Assembly (NCBI GenBank): GCA_015499985.1
Contig: JAAAUF010000121.1
Coordinates: 1 to 59,618, forward strand
DNA length: 59,618 nt
Reading direction: 5' to 3'
From: Haplosporangium gracile
Lineage: Eukaryota > Mortierellomycota > Mortierellomycetes > Mortierellales > Mortierellaceae
Shown piece by piece: positions 45,149 to 53,774 of this stretch (position 1 is the first letter of the stretch; each line of letters begins with the position of its first letter). Under the pieces are notes generated by a model, which saw only the letters and a program-made list of their open reading frames with translations, was not told where the DNA came from and searched no databases. The position numbers were made by a program, and so were the translations under genes.

Positions 45149-45195
45149 GAAAAAACGCGTCACAAACCTCATCGCGGATTTGCCACTAATAATTG
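45149..45195 (-). promoter_or_regulatory. two-part array promoter module, copy for B6
   Basis: On the minus strand CAATTATTAGTGGC is followed after about 20 bases by TGTGACGCGTTTTTTCG, 160-190 bp above the B6 start. Confidence 0.55.
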
Positions 45196-45420
45196 CAACC
45201 AAGCCGTCCGCAACTGAACACCTTCAACAACCCGTCCAAGTGATCCCTGGCCATGTCCATATCGATCCGAATAGACTCTGTATGAGCTTTCAAGCCCACG
45301 CTCTGATATTGGATCTCCTCAACCTGATCAGTCAGCCATTCCATCCGCCCGTTCGTCACATTAATAGTCTTGTTTGTCTGGAGAATTGCCACCGTGGGTA
45401 GGATTTGCTTTGGGAGGTGG
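45186..45420 (-). pseudogene. family B remnant (coiled coil only), copy B7
   Basis: Only the coiled-coil part of a family B gene is readable (GRMEWLTDQVEEIQYQSVGL, KAHTESIRIDMDMARDHLDG), ending at a stop at 45186. No finger region precedes it. It lies just upstream of B6 and overlaps the start of its promoter module. Confidence 0.5.
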
Positions 45421-45832
45421 AAGGTGTAGAAGCTAATGTTCCTGGGGTGTTGCTTCGGAATCGACTTTAGTTGATGTCGAGAGATTGAAGTGGAATGGAT
45501 AGAGGGCAAAGACAGAAAAGTAAGAGAGAGGGAGCGAGAAAGAAATGAGATTGAGCGAGGCGATAAGGAGAGTCTGTGAGAAAAAAATTACATCTCCAAC
45601 TATGTCTCTTTTCCATCAGTCTCGCTCAACAATAAGCTCTTTGGAAGAAAAAAGAACTTATACATTTGTTCTTGCCATAAGATATTAACACTGCTTTTTT
45701 TATGTATCTTGTCTTTGGAATACTAAACACTTCGTCGTGCAAAAAAAAACAATACCGCTGTATAGTCTCATCGATTACATCAGAAAAATGAGTGAAGTAA
45801 AAAGTCTCCAGGGGTTGGGCAACGAAATGCTA

Positions 45833-46858
45833 TCATCCTATATCCGAGAGGCGGCTCTTGAATCGAGGTGTGATTCTCTGCTTGCGAAGAAAAGGAGTTT
45901 GAGAAAGCGATTTGGTACCTCTTTTGTTGAGAGAAGAGGCGTCCTGCTTTAGCTTCGAGCGTTCAGCTTCACTACTTGCTAGCTTGAGTCCCTTGGTCTC
46001 TGAAAAAATAAATTACAGTGGGGAATAAACTCATGCAAATTTGGCGGCAAAAACAGATAGGCAGCCTACTCTCTTACCAAAAGAGCTTCCAGCAGTGCGC
46101 TTTTCTTCCTGCTGTTCCTTGGGAGGGGTCATGGTACGTTGTCGAGGATTCCCGACCACCGCAATTCCCCCTCCAAGGTGCGACTTGATGTCCCTCAGCT
46201 GGTCCTTGATTCCGCGGTTCTCTTAGAGCATATCGCCGAGGTGCTCGCCGATCAGATCTACGTTAATGTGAAGAGATTCGGTGTGGGCATCCATGCTGGC
46301 GCTGGTGACGATGATATTTTGCACTTGATCCTCGTTGTAATCGCTCTGCTCCTGGATCCCTCCAACCTGCTCCGTCAACAAGTCCATCCTATCGTTCAGT
46401 CGATTGACGCCCCCCAGGATCTGCTCGAGAAGGCGCACCGATGTGGTTGAAAGAGGAACGCGATGCTCCGTCTCCTTGCCAGACTCCAATCTAGATGACG
46501 ACGAGTATGAGTATGTGGCATCCGAGCGATCCGAAAAGGTCGAAGCAAAACGACCATTCGCTCGAGCACTAGTATGACTTTGTCCTGCATGAGAAGGGTT
46601 GATGAATCTACAGACCTTGTAATGTTGCAGAGGACCAGACTTGAGCATAGACCTGTGCTCGCAGTTTGGGTGGCTGCAAGGAAAAGCCATCCCCTTGGTG
46701 GGGTCACGGTGGATGGTGATGGGTGGGCCACCGGTGACCTTGTTTGGGATCTGGACAGATCCGGGGGTGTGGTACAAGAACGCGTGGGTGTTGCTTTGCT
46801 GGCGCTTGGGCAGCGAGCACTTGTAAAAGTTTGCGCACGCTGGTTTTCTCCCCTGCAT
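45833..46858 (-). pseudogene. family B gene with one internal stop, copy B8
   Basis: Exon 1 is 46858-46078 and exon 2 is 45999-45833. It starts MQGRKPACANFYKCSLPKRQ. Both fingers are intact (C-x5-C-x10-H-x4-H; FPCSHPNCEHRS...QHYKVC), as is the coiled coil (INVDLIGEHLGDML). A TAA at 46225-46223 then sits where siblings have a glutamine codon (DMLQDN). The same frame continues as coding sequence beyond the stop (ENRGIKDQLRDIKSHLGGG), across a good GT-AG intron, and through a second exon (GLKLASSEAERSKLKQDASS, then RFKSRLSDIG). Conceptual length is 315 residues, or 211 if translation ends at the TAA. It is either a recent nonsense allele or a short form still in use. Confidence 0.55.
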
Positions 46859-48776
46859 GACTGTTGTATGGGTTGATAGCGGTCGCAGTGGAAAGGAAGG
46901 CGTTAAAGTCCAGAGTTTGTGTCCCGGTTGGGGAGGCTGTCGGACTAAAATATTAAAACCGAAGAGGGGTAAGAGTGGGACTGGCGTGAGTGCACTGAGA
47001 GAAGAAGTTGGCTGGGTGGATTGGGGGTGGGGAGAGAGCAGGTCGTTGACTTGAGCTGATCGTTTCATTTTGCCTTCTTCTCCCATCAGTAAGGACCCTT
47101 AATCACATATAGGCGAACTTTTTCGGGCAACAGACATGATCGATCCTTTCCCTCGCCTATCCACCACAAAACATAGAAGATGGTAGCAATCAATGCGTAT
47201 GCTTATTTACTTTTTTTTTCGCTCATGTTATGAAAGCGATAGTATTGTGAGGCTACGTTGCAATCGAGTAAAAGCTCATTTATTTTTCTTTTAGCTAGGA
47301 GCAGCTGATAAGATTGACAGAGAACAGAAAAGCAAAAAGGAACAGAGAAGAACGAGAAAGAGAAACTGAATGAGAGGCATAAAGAAGAGAAGCGAGAGCG
47401 AAGAGAGAGAACAGAAGGAAAAGGAGAGAGGAAAGTAAAATGAAAGAAACGAGACAAATAAGAGAAAGAGAATAACGAGAGAGAGGAGTATATGACAGCC
47501 CCCAGCTTGAAAGACGCTTCCTGGAAATTTCCCTGAAAATGCGATGAAATTTCCATGAAAAAAAATCTATAAACATTGCAAAAAACTTATGAACCCTTCA
47601 AGGCGGCCATCATTCACCCCTTGCTTAGAAACCCCTTGCACTGTGCACACTTCTAAACTTTTTGTCTATCCCGTCAACTGTTTAACGAGTCTCTTTATCG
47701 CGTTAAATCGCATCATTGCTTTGATTGAGATTTAGCTGAAATAAAAACATGAACTCACTCGTCACTTGCAAATACGACCGGTAGAACAAGATTTTTTTGT
47801 TACTGAATGTTTAATGGGGCGAGAAACTGAGCACGTAACTAGATACTGTGGGGGTAATTGAGGGTTGGAAAATACTATAACAGAGTAAAAGATGTTTTTT
47901 TTTTCATTTGGACAAGGAATCGATACGCGACAGCTAAGTTCTTCTCACGACCAAACTCACCATCCTGCAAGTAAGACCCATACCCGATACGTCTTGCTTT
48001 CTGGGATTCCATATTGTGATCTGTCAAACTCACTTAAAAGCCCTTGTCATGATATTACCACGACAGCTTCACGGCGTTCCTGTTGAGCTTGGGCATGGTT
48101 TTCAGTATATCCTTCGTCGTTTCAGCCGTGTAGCCGTCTTTTGCTTTCGCAGACATCTCTCATGGTTAGGAAGCGTAAGTACCAAAAGTTGGCGCGAGAA
48201 CGTATCATTGATCTCCCACAGACCTTTTCAGATACAAAGATCGAAAAGCAGGTGCGGCAATGGCCATGCTCTTCTAATGTGGCGCTTTTCCTGCCTCTGC
48301 TCTAGCTGTTGATAGCCTATCGTCCAAGTTATAATTGTAATTGTAGTTGTTGTTGGTGCGGTGGCGGTGGTGTGAGGCAGGAACAATTCGGTAATGTCGA
48401 GAAGCCGTCTTTGGGGGGGAGCTTAGAAACCACGCTTTACTGTCTAAACTCGAGACCTCCAGCGACGGGAATCTATCCAACATGTGAAACTGGAATCGAT
48501 AAGCAAACTCAACCCTCAAGCAAAGCGATGGCATGTGTACATTTTGATGATGGTCCGATGTTTTAAACAAGTCATGGCGTGTTTGCGCTTGCCACATGAC
48601 CATTGGCTTTGCTTTATTCTCTTTACGCCCTTCTCTCCTTCTTACCCTTACCTCATTCTCCGCCCCGTCTCCCTTCTCTTCACTCAGACTTTATTTTCCC
48701 ACCACCACTTTGCGCACTACCACCAGTTCATTCACAACGCTTCCTACTTGGCCCTGGCTCAGCCTCCGCGAGTCAT
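46859..48776. other. intergenic region, no recognisable gene
   Basis: Purine-rich and AT-rich sequence right of the array. A 14-bp inverted repeat (47518-47531 and 47546-47559) is noted separately. ORFs here are low complexity and show no family signature. Confidence 0.45.
47518..47559. repeat. inverted repeat with GAAATTTC cores
   Basis: TTCCTGGAAATTTC and GAAATTTCCATGAA are inverted copies with one mismatch, separated by 14 bases. Each arm contains a nGAAnnTTCn unit, the building block of heat-shock elements, but no gene start is close by. Confidence 0.5.
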
Positions 48777-50064
48777 AAATATCTTCCGGAAATATTATCA
48801 CTGATTGGATTCTACCTCGACCCCGAGTCCCGTTGTAGCTGTACCGTCGTCTGTCGCGAGTGGGGAGATATCTTCACCCTGTCTCTGAAGTGAAATAGAC
48901 ACCGGTACAGAACTCTAGTATTGCTCGCTTTCCCTGGGCGGGCTTCGATCTCTTTTGACATTAAGGAACGGCAAGGAATATGACCATGGAGAAGGTGATC
49001 ATGCGGATGCAATGGATCTGGATGCAGTCACCGCACAGTGACAGAGGCGGAACACTTAAACTTGCAGAATCTTGCTATCTCCAGTCTGTCGTTGATAGTG
49101 AAGGCCGGCGTTCGACTACCTCGGATCCAAACGCTCACGTGCACCGCTAAGACATTACCCTCTGACACTTTACTACAGAGGACTTTGCAACTTTGCCCGG
49201 ACTTAGATCGACTCGAGTTTCAAGTCGAGAAGTAGGAAAAAAAACTCTTTGCGATGGAGAAGAGAGTTACCAACGTTGTCTCCAAGTATCTGCCGCATCC
49301 TCTGGCTACTCTTCTTAACGCTGAAGATGGCGAGTTCACGATAGTCTTTCTGGTATTGAGTTTGCCTTTTGTCACCAAACTTGATCTCAGGATCATCACC
49401 GCCGGAATCTTGGCTGCCATCACAAGGGTATACAGATCCCTCGTCTACTCGCAGTTTGGCCTCACTGACATCTACGCACGAGTTGGTCTCTCTGCTCGCA
49501 GATGCTCCAAGCAGCTGTGCCAGTTCTTTGCGGCGTGTTCTGAACTCAAGGAGTGTCTCAGAGACGGTCACATTATCAGGGTAGAGGATCTCATCAATGA
49601 ACCGGAGTGGGCCTGCACTGAGCTGGAAAAACTGGATGTAGAAGTGGTAGATCTACCAGAACTGTATGTCAACGAATTCCAGATCACTACCCAGTCGCCA
49701 GACCTGGGGTTTTTATCGAATGAGAATCCTGAGACAGGGATGTGGACGCGCAAAGGCATGCGCATGCGGTCCGCAAGCAGGTGTTCTCGACTCTAGCAAG
49801 ACTCAAGAACTTCACTGAGAGCAAGTTTGGATCGGACGAGCACACTTACAACACATTCGAGTATTCAAACTTGTGATACAAGATCATCGATCTCTATTTT
49901 TCATAGGAGTCTGGGTTCGGCGAGGTGGCGTGTCTCCCACGCTTAGAGAAATTGGAAATCTGGGGGATTTCGTCAGTTCTTTCGATCCGACATCGAGACG
50001 GATAGGAGTGGGAAGGCGCACTCAATGTCAATGGCGTCAGGTTCGTTATATTGCATCGTCGTGA
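48777..50064 (+). pseudogene. F-box/leucine-rich-repeat gene, decayed
   Basis: An F-box-like start (LPEILSLIGFYLDPESRCSC, then VVCREWGDIF) at 48783-48890 ends in a stop. The body continues in other frames: TEAEHLNLQNLAISSLSLIV (about 49040), a stretch of 180 codons at 49254-49796 (ATLLNAEDGEFTIVFLVLSL, ELEKLDVEVVDLPELYVNEF), then VRKQVFSTLARLKNFTE and VACLPRLEKLEIWGISS. At least three breaks exist. Fungal F-box/LRR proteins of this kind act as substrate adaptors of SCF ubiquitin ligases; this copy cannot. Confidence 0.6.
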
Positions 50065-50798
50065 CTGAGAGTTCTGACTGGGATTGGGTGGTCGGTGTAT
50101 GCGTATGCACATTTTCCCTTCATTTCTTGCTCAGCTTCCTTTTATGACTACTTCCCTTTTTTTCTTCTCGCTATTCCTAGCTCAATATCCGACCTCTTTG
50201 TACGCGACATTATATTAATACTTCTTCTACTTTCTCCTCCCTTCGCTTCTTCACCGTGAAAATAAAGGAAAAAAATGTAGCAATAACTCTCTCTGTGCGG
50301 TGGACAGCGAGAATCTTGTTAAATTTCGGTTGCAGTGAAGAAAAAGCTTATAAAAAAGTGCCCTTTTTTATTTTTTTTCTATGTTGCTGAGTGTGGTTAC
50401 TGTCTTTGCGGATTATTGCTGCTGGACGCGGTTTTTTTGTTTGATGCGTGGTTGTTGTATTTGTTGTTGATAGAGACCAAAATGCTCGGACGATAAATGA
50501 TACGCCACCAAAATTGATCAAAAGTGGTGGGGTAAAAAAGAACCACACCGACAAAATCCAAACATTTTTGCTCAAAAAGTACAATCGCAACACTTATTGG
50601 ACAAAGGAGTAAAAGGACGCAAAGAGAAAGTATTATTGAGAAACGGGAAAGAAAGAAGTATATCAAAGTAGGCGCTTGTGGAATAAGAGGTGAACTAAAA
50701 AAAGATGGACTAGAAAATAGGGGACGAGTTTACAACAAAGGCGGAGGAACAGCCATTGTGGTATATCGACAGGGCGGAGGTTCCATGCGTTTCTATAT
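50065..50798. other. intergenic region with an orphan array promoter element
   Basis: No gene was seen. The minus strand carries the array-type element at 50504-50520. The downstream sequence has a leader-like CAACAACAAATACAAC run but no ATG before the following stop-rich sequence. Confidence 0.4.
50504..50520 (-). promoter_or_regulatory. orphan copy of the array promoter element
   Basis: On the minus strand it reads TGATCAATTTTGGTGGC, an excellent match to the array consensus but outside the array and without a following ORF. Confidence 0.5.
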
Positions 50799-53088
50799 TT
50801 ACTCGTTGGAGCCCTCAACCTTCTGGTTGATGTCAAAGAGACGGACCTGGTGCATTGCAGGGAGCTTTGCGATCAGGTTGATGACAGTTGCGACCAAGTT
50901 GACAAAAAAGGCAAAGGGAGCGTAGTGGGTGTAGTGGGTGCTGAGCAAGAACCTATAATGGAAATATAATGAAAAGCAGATACAATCCTGTGTTAGTCCA
51001 GTGTGCGGACCAAGTTCAATGAGAGATCCCGGTCTGCTTCGTTTGACTGTTAACCCATGCAGTCCATATTCGCAATCTTGGTTAGCGAGTAAGTGCCAAA
51101 ATGTGAAATAGACGACGCTGTACGGATAGCCAATGAAATTATCCTAGAAGCTTCTCGATCCATTTGCCCTCGTGGTGTAGCCATGTTCGATTCTAGATCA
51201 AGATCCTGAATCAAAGAGGCTAGATCCAGATCCTGAAGAAAGAATTTCGAGATCCAGAATGTCATAGAGAAGGGCTCTGCAGGTCCAAAGGTAGAGAAGA
51301 GAGAGTGACTTACAGGACGATAGGGACGGTGGTCAAGTACTTTCTTGTTGCTGTAAATTGAACGCCTCCATCGATCTGCTCCCAGAGAGTAATTCCATCG
51401 TAAGCTCCTTGTGTAAACTCGAATGGCACACCCGTTACTGCATGGAACATAATATAGCTTCCCTGTTGTAGTCAAATAAATACAGTGACAAAAAGTTATC
51501 TCGGGTTAGCGTTCGATGAACTAGTGAAAAGAACAGTATATGCCAGAGTATCCTGTGCTTCTGATTCGGATGTCCTAGGATCCATGTTGTTCTCTTCCTT
51601 TTTTCTTTTCTTTTTTTCTTTCAAAGGTATTCTTTTTCTCCCGATATCCCCGGGAACCTTGGCGGCCATCATCCCGGTTAAATCCATCTTCCGCAGCCAG
51701 CTGGTCAAATAATCAAAATTGACCATTTTAGCCAAAAAAATGTCAAAGAAAGAAAAAGAAATCCTGAACTGGAAAGAAAGGTGGTGTTCGAGTCAAAAAG
51801 TATCCAACGAAGCAAGGAAGAAGAGCAGGAACAAAGAAAAAAGAAAGGGGAGGGAGAAAAGGGATGCCATGCAACCAAAAACCAATAATGTTGTCTCTCA
51901 TCCCCCAACTGCACACCAAGCTGCAATACGCGCACAGCGAGAGCACAGAGGTTGACAGAAAAGGAGACAAGGAAAAACAGAAAAAGGTAATTGGTGAAAT
52001 CCGTTATTCTCCCAAACGTTCTGAAAGGCAAATAAAACGAACGACAAAAAGGCATGAAGAGGAGTGTGCAGACAAAAAGGAAAAATAAACACGAGGGGTC
52101 GGTATTGAACGGGATCGCTCGTTATGGCAAAGTCGTGCGTGTATAAGAGAGGGTCTGTATGAGGTGAGAGCATGGTATCCTGGAACCACGCATGATGCTG
52201 TCGAGTTTCGACGTTGGTCGTTAAGATTCTCCTGCTGCTCCTGTTTTTGCTGTGTTGGTTGGTCGGTCGATTGGTCGGCCGACGCCGTCTGTGTTTGTCC
52301 TGAGTTGAATTGCCAAACGGGAGGACGGGAGATATACCACCTGACCCCATAAAAGCCAAGCTGGGAACAACCTCAGTTCGTCCATTGAGATGCTCACAAA
52401 AAGAGTACACCCAAAAACAACTCCAGGAGGGAAAAGAGGCGATATTAAATAGACAATGATACACTGAAGAGCTCCAAAGAAAGGACGTACGATGTTGTAG
52501 GTGAGGGTGGTCAAGGTCCAGCTGAGTTCGGAGGTGATGCCGGGAATGATGCCAAAGATGAACTTGAGAAAGAAGATCAGGATGAGGTTAGTCATCCAAG
52601 CACCTAGTTGTCATTAACAAAATAAAGTAAAAGGCGATCAGCAAATTGAGTGTTTCCATTGCCTTTCCAGAGATAGTGCGTTCGCCGCAAAGGCGTTATT
52701 ATCGTCGGTGGTTTTCGCATTGTTGTCGCACAGAACGGTATTGAAAGAGAGGTCCAACAGCCTACTGTGCTGCGCTTGTTTATCCCCTGGCTAGTGAGAA
52801 CTTCTCAGGGTCAACTGCTGGGCTAGGGTTGTTGTTTTGTTATTTTTGTTGTTACGAGGACAGGAAGTAACAACCAATCCGCCTGGCAGCGAGTATGACT
52901 TGTGTTGTTGTTGCTGTGAGGGCGATGGTTGAGTTCTTGGTCTGCATGAAAGACAATCGGCTGTACCCTTGCCAAGAGATAAAGAAAGTACCTTTGGCGT
53001 TGACCCATGATGAGTTGAGGTTTGTCTGGGAGTGCTGATCGAGGGTCTGGACATAGTCAGGCTTGTAGATGGATGCGAGTTTGGTCAT
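50799..53088 (-). CDS. ORM1: ORM/ORMDL family regulator of serine palmitoyltransferase
   Basis: Exons on the minus strand: 53088-52992, 52603-52491, 51462-51314 and 50952-50799; 170 residues in frame. ORM proteins are ER membrane proteins that bind and inhibit serine palmitoyltransferase, the first step of sphingolipid synthesis. Family signatures: [13 protein letters not shown], the first membrane pair, [60 protein letters not shown] and [11 protein letters not shown], then [11 protein letters not shown] at the end. Introns 1 (388 nt) and 2 (1028 nt) are long for this window. No coding exon was recognised in the big intron, only purine-rich sequence. The gene is divergent from the acyl-CoA-hydrolase-like gene at 53.8 kb. 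Confidence 0.93.
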
Positions 53089-53774
53089 CGTTGTAGTTGT
53101 TTTTATTAGAGTCGTTGGTTGCTGTTGTGCTGGTTGTTGTTGTCGTTGTTGTTGATGATGAGAGAAAAAGGAAAAGAAGAGAGGAAGATGAAATAAAAGG
53201 GAAAGCGAAGGAGAGGGAGGAGCGCGATTCACTTTGTGCCTTTTTCTCTTATTGCTTATTGACGAGGCGAAACGCACACGGGACCAAAAGAAGAAATTAA
53301 AATGAAAAAAGCAAAAAGGACGTTTCGGCTGTGTGTTCTCCCTCGACCGTAGATACTTGGCTACTTGTCAGAACATGGGCTGCTCGCTGCTGACATATCC
53401 TCGAGGGCAAATGAACCCCGCCTGGGTATGTCCTGCTGAACGGATGGCTGCCGCCGCGAAGGGGGTAAGTACTGTAGCACTGAACAAGTGCGAGCAAAAA
53501 GGACAATTTCCTTATTCCCCGCACTTGCAAGTACCCCCAACAGTCGATTGATTTCGGATGGGAACAATGGAAGGAAACCCACTTGATAAAATAAACGCTC
53601 CGGCCTTTTCTTTCTTCTTCTTGCTTCTTTTCCTTCCGTCTATTACTTTCTTTCCTTCACTCACTTGTACCCTACTTCACACCCCTACCCTGCCTTGTCT
53701 TTCTTCTACACTCCCATCCTTTTCGCATCACCACCAACAACAACCCTCATTCGTACAACAAAGACATACAGCAA
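53089..53774. promoter_or_regulatory. divergent promoter between ORM and the hydrolase-like gene
   Basis: About 690 bp between two divergent starts. The right half is CT-rich leader. ORFs seen here (for example one reading into the right-hand gene from 53558) are low complexity. No separate gene was seen. Confidence 0.5.

Noticed and set aside
51719..51955. A lysine-rich plus-strand ORF inside the ORM intron
   Set aside because: It reflects purine-rich intron sequence; there is no domain and no splice partner.
3408..53088. Functional link between the FPK1-like kinase and the ORM protein, both tied to sphingolipid control in yeast
   Set aside because: They lie 44 kb apart with unrelated genes between; co-occurrence in one window is most likely chance.
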